The notes under the pieces: model-generated
Told to the model about the DNA's origin: nothing
Seen by the model: the letters and a program-made list of their open reading frames with translations, nothing else
The model's database searches: none
Position numbers and translations under genes: made by a program
Origin: a virus
DNA length: 50,624 nt
IMG/VR virus record: IMGVR_UViG_3300009011_000019
Location: 1-50,624 of that record
Reading direction: 5' to 3' (one strand)
Part shown: one piece after another, positions 33,407-42,414 of the stretch
How the letters are laid out: each line of letters begins with the position of its first letter
How positions within the stretch are numbered: position 1 is the stretch's first letter

Positions 33407-35023
33407 ATGTCTAATTTTATTTTAGAGGATTTAGACCAGTTAACTAAGCAATGTAGAATTGATTATAAAAATTTACCAACTAAAATTGATATTCCTATCA
33501 CACCCGAACTGAAAAACCTATTAATTAAAAAATTAGGTAACGGTGTGGAGATTTCAGAATATTCTATTGAATACACAAATGATAAAAATCAGTATGGAAT
33601 ATTTCCTTCTAAATGGTTTTGGGTAGCTTCCGTTTTTTACAAACTGGCGCAGGCTTATGAGCCATATAGTGAGATTCTTGCATACCTAAAAAAAATACCA
33701 GAATTTAATAATGAAGATTTTCTGAAACAATATCCTTTTGAACATGAACCCTCATCTAAAACTCAAGAGCAATTAGATTTTGAAAAAGAAGCTCTTTCAT
33801 TTATAACTTCTAAAGACCCATCAACTGCTAATCAAAATTTTGATTTTTTTAAAAAATTCATTTATGAGCGGTCTTGGTGGAATAAAGGTGAAGTGTCAAC
33901 AAAAAAAGACAAGTCTTCTGGAAAAAATTTCAGTCGATCAAATGGAGACTTATTTAAAAGTACTTTATTAACAGCAACTCAATTTATTGTTGCAACTTCA
34001 GAAAGACTAACCACAATTATTTATGCCGTTGCAGAAGAGCCATTAATTCTTAATAAATTACAGAATATTATTAGTAATATTAATGCATCAAACCAAGTTA
34101 CAGCCAACTCTGGAAAACCAGCAGAAAATATCATTTTCTACGGTGCTCCTGGCACAGGGAAAAGCTTTGCAATTGAAGAAAAAGTCAAAGGGCATATTTC
34201 AATACGTACCGTTTTTCATCCTGAAACTCAGTATAGTGATTTTGTAGGATGCCTAAGACCTTCTATGGATGACAATGGTATTGAGTACAGCTTCAAAAAA
34301 GGTCCTTTTATTGAAGCACTTCTTAAAGCTCTAAAAGACACTGAACATCACTATTATCTAATTATTGAGGAAATCAACCGTGCACCTGCGGCAGCCGTTT
34401 TCGGAGAGCTGTTTCAGTTACTTGATAGAGATAAGACTGGGGAAAGTGAATACCGGATCGATATTAATGACAAGGATCTTCTGAATTTATTAAATAAAGA
34501 ACATCCGGGAGGTTTCCCTGATAATAAACTTTATATCCCAAATAACCTTAGTCTCTACGCGACCATGAACAGTAGTGATCAGGCTGTTATGCCACTTGAT
34601 ACAGCATTTAAACGACGCTGGAAGTTTGAATACATGCCACTTGATTTCTCTACTTCTCCTTCTGGTGTCTTTGATATCATCACAGAAGATGGCTTGCAAA
34701 CTGTAAGCTGGCTAGTATTTGCAAAAACTGTAAACTCAATACTTTCTTTACAGTCAATTCCAGAAGACAGACATCTAGGCCCATGGTTTGTAAATGACAA
34801 TGAGATTAATAGTCCTGAAAATGCGAAAAAGACACTATTAGGAAAGGTTCTTATGTATCTCTGGGATGATGTGCTTCGACATAGCGAGAGATCATCCCTT
34901 TTCCAAGCAGATATTAAAACATTTGGATCACTCGTTACGCAGTTTAATAATGGGCAGATTATTTTTTCAGGAAACTTTAAAGATGAATTAAAAGATCAAA
35001 TTGCCAAAACAAAAAAAGTATAG
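33407..35023 (+). CDS. McrB-like AAA+ NTPase of a LlaJI-type restriction system
   Basis: The 538-residue protein has an unassigned N-terminal domain (1-230) that may read DNA, then an AAA+ domain. The latter shows Walker A GAPGTGKS (about residue 247), the McrB-type FHPETQYSDFVGCLRP, Walker B YYLIIEEINRAPAAAVFGELFQLLDRD, and the sensor/arginine region ATMNSSDQAVMPLDTAFKRRWKF. In LlaJI-type systems such a subunit drives translocation and works with the nuclease encoded next, here 9 bp downstream. It is divergent from the methylase. Confidence 0.88.
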   Translation: MSNFILEDLDQLTKQCRIDYKNLPTKIDIPITPELKNLLIKKLGNGVEISEYSIEYTNDKNQYGIFPSKWFWVASVFYKLAQAYEPYSEILAYLKKIPEFNNEDFLKQYPFEHEPSSKTQEQLDFEKEALSFITSKDPSTANQNFDFFKKFIYERSWWNKGEVSTKKDKSSGKNFSRSNGDLFKSTLLTATQFIVATSERLTTIIYAVAEEPLILNKLQNIISNINASNQVTANSGKPAENIIFYGAPGTGKSFAIEEKVKGHISIRTVFHPETQYSDFVGCLRPSMDDNGIEYSFKKGPFIEALLKALKDTEHHYYLIIEEINRAPAAAVFGELFQLLDRDKTGESEYRIDINDKDLLNLLNKEHPGGFPDNKLYIPNNLSLYATMNSSDQAVMPLDTAFKRRWKFEYMPLDFSTSPSGVFDIITEDGLQTVSWLVFAKTVNSILSLQSIPEDRHLGPWFVNDNEINSPENAKKTLLGKVLMYLWDDVLRHSERSSLFQADIKTFGSLVTQFNNGQIIFSGNFKDELKDQIAKTKKV

Positions 35024-35032
35024 AGAGTAATA

Positions 35033-36289
35033 GTGGAAACTATTTTTAAAAATAATCATTTTTTTCTGGATAGAAGCCCCATCAATGGTTTACCTGCTTC
35101 CGTTGCAGACTTTATTCTGGGACAAGGACTATTGAGCTCCATCAATGGTCTAAGAGTCTCATTTTGCGGTCTTGTCTCCTATCAGGGAGAGAATTACTTC
35201 TTCTTTCCTCGGCAGTCAGATATAGAAAAGATCAAACTTGATTCTGAACAATATACAGCTCTTCTGATGCAGGCACTTTTTAAATTTGCCCAAGATTCAA
35301 AAACACAGGTCACCAGCCCTGAAGATGGAGCGGACGAAACCGGCTTTGAAAAACTCGAGATGTTCAAATACCTGATTAATGATTTCCAGCAACATGGCAT
35401 TTTCAAGAATGAAGAAGTTCTTTTACGGAAGAATTCCGGAAAAACAGACTGGAAAAGAACCATTAACCGGTCGGTTTCTTTCCCAGACAGTTCTGGCCGT
35501 CCTGTTTATCTAGATGTGTACGGGAAACAGAGAACCTCTACCAATTCGGAAATTACACGTATTCATGCCGGAATCCTTAAACAGATATATAAAAACTACG
35601 GGTTTATTTTTACAGGCAAGAACAAGGTCCCTTACTCATTAAAACAGTATGGTGAAACTTCCCTGTCTACTGACGCCCAGATTTCGGTTTTAAAGAATGA
35701 AATCAGGAATCACTTTGCCGATCGCCAGACTCTTCTTCTAAAAACGCTTATTGAGCATCTTGAAGCCTACAAGGGTAATGAGCAGAAGAACCAAATTATT
35801 GGTGTTACACGCTTTCATGTTGCTTGGGAACACATGCTTTCCAAATGCCTTGATAATGTCATTGATATTAATAGCCGGTTACCTAAACCGGTATTTATAA
35901 AGCCGGATGGAACAGCAATACCGGCGAAAAAATCAGGTATGCGAACTGATATCGTGATTGAAGATAAGGCAGCTAATAAACTGACTATTCTGGATGCCAA
36001 ATATTATGAAGCAACCAGTATAGAGAATGCTCCGGGCTGGGCAGATCTCGTCAAACAGTTCTTCTATGAAAAAGCACTTTCAATAATGCCGGAATTCGCA
36101 GGCTATAAATTTGAAAATGCCCTGATCTTTCCAGGGCAAAAAAATGCATTTGATAAGATTCATATGCAAGATCTGAAAAGTGGTCATTATCTGGATACAG
36201 TCTTCCCTGTCATCAAGTGTATTTATCTTGATCCAATGATGATTATTGAAAACTATCATCATAGAAGAAAAATAAAACTATTCATTTAA
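35033..36289 (+). CDS. LlaJI-family restriction endonuclease subunit
   Basis: The 418-residue product resembles the LlaJI nuclease partner (McrC-like). It has an N-terminal beta-rich domain (GLRVSFCGLVSYQGENYFFFPRQSD), a middle helical part, and a C-terminal PD-(D/E)XK block: KKSGMRTDIVIEDKAANKLTILDAKYYEA, with Asp and DAK in nuclease order. It starts at GTG 35033, 9 bp after the NTPase gene, so the two are an operon. It should cleave unmethylated target DNA when activated by the McrB-like motor. Confidence 0.85.
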   Translation: METIFKNNHFFLDRSPINGLPASVADFILGQGLLSSINGLRVSFCGLVSYQGENYFFFPRQSDIEKIKLDSEQYTALLMQALFKFAQDSKTQVTSPEDGADETGFEKLEMFKYLINDFQQHGIFKNEEVLLRKNSGKTDWKRTINRSVSFPDSSGRPVYLDVYGKQRTSTNSEITRIHAGILKQIYKNYGFIFTGKNKVPYSLKQYGETSLSTDAQISVLKNEIRNHFADRQTLLLKTLIEHLEAYKGNEQKNQIIGVTRFHVAWEHMLSKCLDNVIDINSRLPKPVFIKPDGTAIPAKKSGMRTDIVIEDKAANKLTILDAKYYEATSIENAPGWADLVKQFFYEKALSIMPEFAGYKFENALIFPGQKNAFDKIHMQDLKSGHYLDTVFPVIKCIYLDPMMIIENYHHRRKIKLFI

Positions 36290-36293
36290 GTAA

Positions 36294-37190
36294 TTAAACT
36301 CCAATTTTTTTTCCAATATATTTTACTTCTACCGTATTACCTATAAGCTTGTAATGAATTCTCCCAGCAATACCTGTAAAGAAGAAATGTGCTTCATACC
36401 CTTTTAAACCGGCATCATCTAAAGCTTGCTTTCTTTTTTGGTGTTCACCTGCGGCACTCTTTAATGAAAAGGTAATTTCAGATTGTTGATCCCATTTTAA
36501 CAAATCACTATTAACTGTAGCTAAGGTATTATAAATAGAAGTATAGAAACTCCTTAATTCTCTAATATTATCTTTAGCTTCAGCTAGTAGCTTTATTTGG
36601 CTAAGAAAATTATTAGGTGCTTCTAGGAAGTCTTCAAGTAATGGTGGATTTTCAAATGTTGAAAACCAGCCATGATATGTTTCTACATGATGGGGATTAC
36701 AAGCATGACGTATTTCAATATTTTCCTCACCCACATCTTCGTCCTCTATATTGAGTAATAGAGCTTTAATAGTTTCAGTATTCCAATTCAATATTTTTTT
36801 ATCAAATGAAATAACTAGGGAATCAAGCAAATACGACCATATTAATGAGTCATAAGGATGCTGATTATATAAAACCTGCATGCCCCAATAGCTCTCCAAT
36901 TTACTATCACTCCCTAATGAGTAGGGATTTTTTTGTAAATTTACTTTAAAACTTAAAAGTTCTTCTTTTACAGTATTTTTGAGCTGTTTAGAAATGTTCT
37001 GTAAAATTACGGTTTCTGAAATCTTTAATTCAAAAAACTTAGTATTCATATGTATTTGAATATCTGGTCTTATTTTTTTTATAGCCAAAAATGTCTCACT
37101 TAGCTTGCTAATATTACTCGCAAAATGATCTACAATTTCTTCATCACGTAATGATGGGGTATCGTCTAAAAATATAATGTTAGAGTTCAT
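36294..37190 (-). CDS. Third gene of the DUF262/ATPase triad, unknown
   Basis: I do not recognise this 298-residue protein. It is helical in the first 200 residues and contains IEIRHACNPHHVETYHGWF, a Cys/His-rich patch that might bind metal. It ends in a small beta-rich domain (GYEAHFFFTGIAGRIHYKLIGNTVEVKYIGKKIGV). It starts 9 bp after the DUF3696 ATPase and is AT-rich like its partners, so the three probably form an operon. Its place at the end suggests an effector or accessory factor. It is convergent with the LlaJI gene, 4 bp apart. Confidence 0.72.
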   Translation of the reverse strand: MNSNIIFLDDTPSLRDEEIVDHFASNISKLSETFLAIKKIRPDIQIHMNTKFFELKISETVILQNISKQLKNTVKEELLSFKVNLQKNPYSLGSDSKLESYWGMQVLYNQHPYDSLIWSYLLDSLVISFDKKILNWNTETIKALLLNIEDEDVGEENIEIRHACNPHHVETYHGWFSTFENPPLLEDFLEAPNNFLSQIKLLAEAKDNIRELRSFYTSIYNTLATVNSDLLKWDQQSEITFSLKSAAGEHQKRKQALDDAGLKGYEAHFFFTGIAGRIHYKLIGNTVEVKYIGKKIGV

Positions 37191-37199
37191 AATAAAAAT

Positions 37200-38351
37200 T
37201 TAGCTTAATAATTCATCTAAAGCTTTTTCCCACTCATCAAAGAACCCTTCTGGCCAATTCAAAAATCTGCCATTTTCTTGAAGTTGCGGATATATTACTT
37301 GTGTTATCCCTGTTTCATAATCCCGATCAAAATAAAAAACTTCAACATTTTCAGAACTTATTATATTTTTTTTAGTCGCCAACCTAATACCATTTAATAA
37401 ATGATCACTATGAGTTTCTACAAAAATTTGTACTCCATCTTGAGCACACAACGCTAAAAGAATACCCAATTTAAGCTGCCCCCTAGGATGCAAATGAGCT
37501 TCGGGATTTTCTAATAAAAGAATTGACCCTTCTTTAGCAGTCAAACAGCTTGTAATTATAGGTAGAGAATAAGTTAAACCATATCCTACATTAATAGGTC
37601 TTCTATCAGAACTTGTAACTTGTGATTTGGTTTTGTACTTAAAAGCTAATGTAGTTGCATCAATATGATCAATCTTTTCTGCTTTCAACTGGGCGCCTGG
37701 GCTAATTTCTTGTAACCAAGCTGAAATTTGATCTGTTAATTTTAAAGTAGGAGCAATGGTCGTTAGAAAATCCTCAGGAATAGAGGAGTATTCTTTTTTC
37801 ATACAACGCTTTTCAGAAACAATCACATCTTCATTTTGCTGAATATAGTCAATAGTATATTCTCCATTTATCCCTAACCAACCAGTTGCTCTATTAAAAG
37901 TACTTGCTTGTGGGTATGAATTTCTAGGAGAAATTCTATCTGCTTGTATATATTGAAAGTTACTTATATTTTTTTTTAAAACATTGCTATCACCCGAAAC
38001 ATTTCCTTGGATAATATCATTATTTTCAGAATCATTAATATTATAATTTAAAACTATATTACTAGTCTCTTCACTGGTGCTGTAACAACTGGAAATATCA
38101 ATCTTAATATTATTACTTGAAGCTAATTCATACAATATATCATTTGATTTACCTAAAGAAATTAAATTCCCAACTAAAAATAATGTCTTACCGCTTTCAT
38201 TAATATCTAAAGATTGCTTTAAGAGTGCCAAAATTTGTAATACGGAACTCTTACCAGATCCGTTCAATCCTGTTAAAACATTTAACATTTTAAAATTAAA
38301 ATCTTGTTTAACTATAGATTTAAAATTTTCAATTTTTAATTTTTTTATCAT
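37200..38351 (-). CDS. AAA15/DUF3696-type ATPase of the triad
   Basis: The 383-residue protein has an ABC/SMC-like head with Walker A GLNGSGKSS (about residue 25) and a late Walker B SILLLENPEAHLHPRGQ, then VETHSDHLLNGIRLA. The C-terminal FLNWPEGFFDEWEKALDELL is the DUF3696 hallmark. No TOPRIM nuclease domain is attached, unlike OLD proteins, so the effector must be another subunit. The ATG at 38351 lies 5 bp after the DUF262 stop, with GAGTAG as binding site. Likely a sensor ATPase in a defence system. Confidence 0.85.
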   Translation of the reverse strand: MIKKLKIENFKSIVKQDFNFKMLNVLTGLNGSGKSSVLQILALLKQSLDINESGKTLFLVGNLISLGKSNDILYELASSNNIKIDISSCYSTSEETSNIVLNYNINDSENNDIIQGNVSGDSNVLKKNISNFQYIQADRISPRNSYPQASTFNRATGWLGINGEYTIDYIQQNEDVIVSEKRCMKKEYSSIPEDFLTTIAPTLKLTDQISAWLQEISPGAQLKAEKIDHIDATTLAFKYKTKSQVTSSDRRPINVGYGLTYSLPIITSCLTAKEGSILLLENPEAHLHPRGQLKLGILLALCAQDGVQIFVETHSDHLLNGIRLATKKNIISSENVEVFYFDRDYETGITQVIYPQLQENGRFLNWPEGFFDEWEKALDELLS

Positions 38352-38355
38352 AGTA

Positions 38356-39588
38356 CTACTCAGAATATTTTGTAAAAATATTTTCAAATACAGTTTTTCT
38401 TGTAGAATAAGAGCTGTCTGAACCGGTATTGCTACTAAGCGCATCCATGAAACTTCTATTATTTTTCATTTCATTCTCTGTATACTCAATCACAGCCTCT
38501 TTATTAGAAATAAGTTTATTGATTTTTTCATCATTATAAACCCCACTTCCCAATAAATATACTTGAATTTCAAATATTGTTTTATTTATTGGCAATTTTG
38601 ATGATTTACTGCTATCTAATTTTCGAAATGCGTTTTTTCCATAAATAGCTTTGGCATTTTTCATACCTTTAATAAATTTTATTTCTTCCTCTTCCCACCT
38701 CTCACTGGACCATTTTAATATATATTCAACCAATGTGTGGTTCAGAAAGTCATCTAAAATATTTTTATCAAATCGCTTTCCATCTGTAGCAAATAAAGCA
38801 AAAACACGAAGAACCATTTGATGATCCATAAGTCTCTTTTTAGAAACTTTATTTTCTGTATATTCTAAAAATTTATCACTATTGGCGATTTTCGAGACAT
38901 GACCTCGCCAAATACCAGGGTAAATTGCATTACGAATTTCCTGACCATTGACTGGTAATCCACCTTGATTCAAACGTGCAAAAATATTAAACCGTACCAA
39001 ATCTGGCGTACTAGGTCTAATAATTGTAGATGTTATTTCAAGCTCATTGATAGCTCTTTTATAATGTCTTGGTATCTCATTATAGGTTTTACCGTTTAAA
39101 TCTGTTAAGTATTGCATATCAGTTAGTTTTAGATCATCAACTCTAAGATTCAGTGATCTTGAAAGTTCTTTACTATTAATAAACTGAAAAATTGCACTTA
39201 GTCTTTGTAATCCGTCTACTACCGAATAATTTCCTTTATCATCTTCATTAAAATAGAAAGAAGGTAAAGGAATTTTTAATATTACTGATTCAATTAATCT
39301 AGATCTTCTTTTGTTATCCCAGAGGTTACTCGCTCGTTGAAAATCAGGATCTAATTGCAATTCATCATTTTCAAGCCTATCTAATAATTTGGATATCGTC
39401 ATAGGTTTAACAATAATATCGATCTTCGCAGTATCATAAGGTGTTAATCTAGTATTTGACGAAAATTCAGCTATTGTTTTCACAGATTCTTTTTCTTCTT
39501 GCTCAAATTCTTTTTCTTCTTGCAAGGTTTCATCCTCTTGACCATCAGAGCAAAAGAGTTCACTTTGTTCAACCATTGAAGAGACCAC
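38356..39588 (-). CDS. DUF262 (GmrSD N-terminal-like) protein of the triad
   Basis: The 410-residue product opens with an acidic Glu-rich region (residues 10-45). The DUF262 domain follows with LDPDFQRASNLWDNKRRSRLIESVILKIPLP and VVDGLQRLSAIFQFI, matching the PxFQR and DGxQR motifs of this NTP-binding family. The GmrSD C-terminal HNH nuclease domain is absent; instead it ends in helices. DUF262 proteins are frequent in phage defence and sense or cut modified DNA. It is the first gene of the triad. Confidence 0.88.
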   Translation of the reverse strand: MVSSMVEQSELFCSDGQEDETLQEEKEFEQEEKESVKTIAEFSSNTRLTPYDTAKIDIIVKPMTISKLLDRLENDELQLDPDFQRASNLWDNKRRSRLIESVILKIPLPSFYFNEDDKGNYSVVDGLQRLSAIFQFINSKELSRSLNLRVDDLKLTDMQYLTDLNGKTYNEIPRHYKRAINELEITSTIIRPSTPDLVRFNIFARLNQGGLPVNGQEIRNAIYPGIWRGHVSKIANSDKFLEYTENKVSKKRLMDHQMVLRVFALFATDGKRFDKNILDDFLNHTLVEYILKWSSERWEEEEIKFIKGMKNAKAIYGKNAFRKLDSSKSSKLPINKTIFEIQVYLLGSGVYNDEKINKLISNKEAVIEYTENEMKNNRSFMDALSSNTGSDSSYSTRKTVFENIFTKYSE

Positions 39589-39730
39589 CTAAATTTTAAT
39601 CAAAAAATTACGCAATTAATGTAAAGTACAATATTAAGCAATTTTAATAAGATAACGTAATTGTTATCTTCAAATTAATATACATACTTACTTTCGGCAT
39701 TGTAAATTATATACCAAGAGATGAGCATAG

Positions 39731-40234
39731 CTACAGAACTAATTTTATAAACCCATATCGACAATGCAACACCGCTAACCCACACTTAACATCGCTACGT
39801 GCATCTGATTGCGAGCGATCTTCTCTAACCATCTCAGGCCATGACTGCCCACGAAAGTAGCGGTCAATAATCGCATCCATCCATTCGTCCATGACTTCGC
39901 TCTGCCCCATTAAGTCTAAAATCAAGCGTTGTACTGCACGTGCTTCATTGTCATCAATCTGACACTGGGTTTTAGATTTGGTTTTACGGAATGGATCTGA
40001 TTCACTCACGAAGTAATTGGCAATAATCTCTCGTTGTTTCTTCTTACCCAACCGTTTTAAACGGCGTTGCTCTTCAACCTGTACCATTGCTGAAGCAACT
40101 GGATTGCTATATGCGCCAGAAGGAATACCGGTAAAACTCTTTTGATCTAGCCATGCACCGAACTGATATAACCAGCCTTCCAGATCGAACCTAGACCAGT
40201 CCACTGAGTGCATAACATGCTTCTTATCGATCAT
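39731..40234 (-). CDS. Q-like late gene regulator (tentative)
   Basis: The 167-residue, basic and mostly helical protein occupies the end of the early leftward operon, where lambdoid Q antiterminators lie. It contains YLYQFGAWLDQKSF-like segments (EGWLYQFGAWLDQ) near the start and a C-terminal HTH-like part (DAIIDRYFRGQSWPEMVREDRSQSDARSDVKCGLAVLH). The ATG at 40234 has GGGGGAAA upstream. The many hairpins between late genes fit an antitermination factor. The family assignment is from position and general resemblance. Confidence 0.6.
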   Translation of the reverse strand: MIDKKHVMHSVDWSRFDLEGWLYQFGAWLDQKSFTGIPSGAYSNPVASAMVQVEEQRRLKRLGKKKQREIIANYFVSESDPFRKTKSKTQCQIDDNEARAVQRLILDLMGQSEVMDEWMDAIIDRYFRGQSWPEMVREDRSQSDARSDVKCGLAVLHCRYGFIKLVL

Positions 40235-40637
40235 TAGTACGATTTCCCCCAACCATTTTCTCTATCTGCTGAACCGCTAAACCTGACTTCACTTGCTCTG
40301 TACTGAACCGTAAAACTGTAAAACCCATCATTGCCGCTGAGGTATATTTCTCCATATCCCCGATGTAACCTTTGCCTCTTGTGTGACGTCCTCCGCTCCA
40401 GATACCACCCTCAACCTCTACCAGAATCTTTGTTCCCGCAATCAGAAAATCAGCTCTCCATTTGCGTTTCGGATGGAATTTATATTCCTGTTCAAAACCG
40501 ATCTTGCATGCTCTTAAGTGTGTTGCCAGTACAGTCTCGCCTTCACTTGGCTGTCTGGTACCTTGCTTTGCTGAACGGCATTTCTTTGTCTTCACTGGAA
40601 ATAATTCACGGTATTCAGCAAGGCTCATTGATGTCAT
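40224..40637 (-). CDS. PD-(D/E)XK-type nuclease (recombination gene)
   Basis: The 137-residue protein shows the core RKWRADFLIAGTKILVEVEGGIWSGGRHTRGKGY, with Asp and ExE in place of the usual ExK, then a conserved VLRFSTEQV strand-helix. It resembles DUF559/VRR-type or resolvase-like small nucleases common in phage early operons, where they process branched replication DNA. Its ATG overlaps the replication gene stop as ATGA, with GGGG 5 bp upstream. Confidence 0.72.
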   Translation of the reverse strand: MTSMSLAEYRELFPVKTKKCRSAKQGTRQPSEGETVLATHLRACKIGFEQEYKFHPKRKWRADFLIAGTKILVEVEGGIWSGGRHTRGKGYIGDMEKYTSAAMMGFTVLRFSTEQVKSGLAVQQIEKMVGGNRTNDR

Positions 40638-41575
40638 GCTGCCCCCTGCAATGAGCCTTTGAACCCGACTTGCTTGAGATACGGTTCCCATTGTTTGGCG
40701 TGAGCTGGATCACTGAGTTTTACAGCGATACGTGCTGCGAGTTGATCGTAGCTTTCCCCTGCAGCTGCAAACAGGCTTGCGAACTCAGGATGTTGCGAGA
40801 GTTTTTGAGCGAAGGTGTGAATCTGTTTGTCGCTGAGTTTTTCTTGAGCGCTCGGCGCGCCTCGTACTGACGACCCTGAATTCCGGAAAGATGCCTGTTC
40901 ACGTGCTTGGTATTTGCCACATGCGTTGATTAACCAATCTGCAAAATGGTAATGCATGAGTTCATCACAAAGATTCTTATCAGCGTTGTAGAGTTCAAAT
41001 GCTCGTAACTCACGATCGAACCAAGTTGCGTTTTTGATCTGCTCGTAAGTTTCCTCATCAGTTGCCAAACGAATTTCTTCACCAAGTTTTTTCAAACTCA
41101 ACCATGTTTTTTTATTTTTAGATTCTTCTGATAGATTCCCTGATAGGTTCTGTGTTCCAATATTGGGACTGGTCTCGGTACCGTTTTTGGGACTGGTTGC
41201 GGTCCCACTATTGGGACTAGTATCGTTTTTGGAACCAGTACCGAAATTGGAACTAGTTCCGTTATTGGTACTAGTCCCCTTTTTGGGACTGGTTAAATCA
41301 GCTTCTTCACGGCCCATCACACCAATTAACTGGTACACCTTCACACCATTCCCTGTGATTTCACCTGTAAATCTAATTAAAGAAATTGCTTCAAGTTCAT
41401 CTAATACTTTGATCACTGTTTTACGGTTAAGGACAGTGTCTTTAACCATTCGCTTAATACTTGGGTAACACTTGTGAGATTCTCCCGCTCTATCAGCCAA
41501 GGCCAATAAAACGAGTCTTTGACTTGAGGTTTTCACCTCTGCTTTGAAAGCCCAAATGGTTGCGTCTAAGCTCAT
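40634..41575 (-). CDS. HTH replication protein (O-like)
   Basis: The 313-residue protein has an N-terminal winged-helix domain (residues 1-85, SSQRLVLLALADRAGESHKCYPSIKRMVKDTVLNRKTVIKVLDELEAISLIRF). A low-complexity Thr/Ser/Gly/Asn linker (about 94-141) follows, then a C-terminal helical domain. Phage initiators of lambda O type have the same layout, binding the origin with the first domain and helicase loaders with the second. The linker is encoded by the iteron-like repeat at 41162-41294. The ATG at 41575 overlaps the Dam stop as ATGA. Confidence 0.78.
   Translation of the reverse strand: MSLDATIWAFKAEVKTSSQRLVLLALADRAGESHKCYPSIKRMVKDTVLNRKTVIKVLDELEAISLIRFTGEITGNGVKVYQLIGVMGREEADLTSPKKGTSTNNGTSSNFGTGSKNDTSPNSGTATSPKNGTETSPNIGTQNLSGNLSEESKNKKTWLSLKKLGEEIRLATDEETYEQIKNATWFDRELRAFELYNADKNLCDELMHYHFADWLINACGKYQAREQASFRNSGSSVRGAPSAQEKLSDKQIHTFAQKLSQHPEFASLFAAAGESYDQLAARIAVKLSDPAHAKQWEPYLKQVGFKGSLQGAA
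41162..41294 (-). repeat. Iteron-like array, candidate phage replication origin
   Basis: Seven units of pattern WTTGGGACTRGTNCCGWT are spaced 24, 24, 18, 18, 18 and 18 bp (starts at 41162, 41186, 41210, 41228, 41246, 41264, 41282). The core GGGACTAGTCCC is palindromic in its best copies. The array lies inside the initiator gene, as the lambda iterons lie inside O. Confidence 0.7.
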
Positions 41576-42414
41576 AGGCCAGCTCCAAATAAATCTGTGT
41601 GCTGAGCATTTGGAGAGATCCAAAGGCATTCTGTGCGGACATCTGTGCCTCGTCCTGAAGAAATACGTGAACTAGTATCAACACGCTTCCACTTTGCTAA
41701 GTAGTCTTTATAAATTTCACTCGGGTAACCAGAAACAATCACTTTTCCTTCTAGCTCGAGTAAAACCTTTAAAAGTTCTTCATGGTCTTGATTAGACATT
41801 TCATGACGATAAACACGACCAGTCTTTGCGCCTGAATAACGTGTGTCATGTACATAAGGTGGATCTACATAATGAAGTGTTTCTGAATCATCGTGATCTT
41901 GAAGAACCTGAATGGCTGGGTGATTCTCAATAAGAACTCCAGACAATCTCTGGCCAACGATTGCTAAATGATTTGGATAAGTCACCCACAAAGATTGAGC
42001 TGTGCCATAAGCTCTTTTAGTATCAATCCTGAACCCTGTAATTCCTTTAGAAGCACCTGCAGAACCAAAACCCATTTGTGCACGAATAATTAAACGGCGT
42101 GCTTTTTCAATTGAATCGTCGCAAGGCTCCCATGCTTCTTGAAAGTCATCTCTTGAATAAGGAGTGAAAACAAGTTGTTCGATTAATTTATTTCGATCGA
42201 CTTCATCTCTAAGTACACGAAATAGATTTACAATTTCACTATCTAGATCGTTATAGACTTCTGCGTAAGCACGTGGTTTTTGAAGTAAAACTCCAGCTGC
42301 TCCCCCAAATGCTTCGGTATAACAAGTATGATTTGGGAAATGGCTAATAACCCAACTAGCTAACCGGAACTTTCCACCGTGATAACGAATAAGCGGATGT
42401 TTTAAGCTGCTCAT
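41572..42414 (-). CDS. DNA adenine methyltransferase (Dam/D12 class)
   Basis: The 280-residue enzyme shows the D12-class order. The AdoMet motif is PLIRYHGGKFRLASWVISHFP with TEAFGGAAGVLL, then YNDLDSEIVNLFRVLRD, and the catalytic motif YVDPPYV (about residue 184). It transfers methyl to N6 of adenine, perhaps in GATC or a related site. Targets could be phage DNA for protection from host enzymes or for timing of replication and packaging. It overlaps both neighbours by 4 bp, so it is translated in the early operon. Confidence 0.9.
   Translation of the reverse strand: MSSLKHPLIRYHGGKFRLASWVISHFPNHTCYTEAFGGAAGVLLQKPRAYAEVYNDLDSEIVNLFRVLRDEVDRNKLIEQLVFTPYSRDDFQEAWEPCDDSIEKARRLIIRAQMGFGSAGASKGITGFRIDTKRAYGTAQSLWVTYPNHLAIVGQRLSGVLIENHPAIQVLQDHDDSETLHYVDPPYVHDTRYSGAKTGRVYRHEMSNQDHEELLKVLLELEGKVIVSGYPSEIYKDYLAKWKRVDTSSRISSGRGTDVRTECLWISPNAQHTDLFGAGL

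Noticed and set aside
37200-38351. ATPase as an OLD-family nuclease or AriA of PARIS
   Set aside because: No TOPRIM motifs follow the ATPase, the end fits DUF3696, and the neighbouring genes do not look like AriB.
38356-39588. DUF262 gene as a GmrSD type IV restriction enzyme
   Set aside because: The C-terminal DUF1524/HNH nuclease part of GmrSD is not visible and the gene is linked to an ATPase instead.
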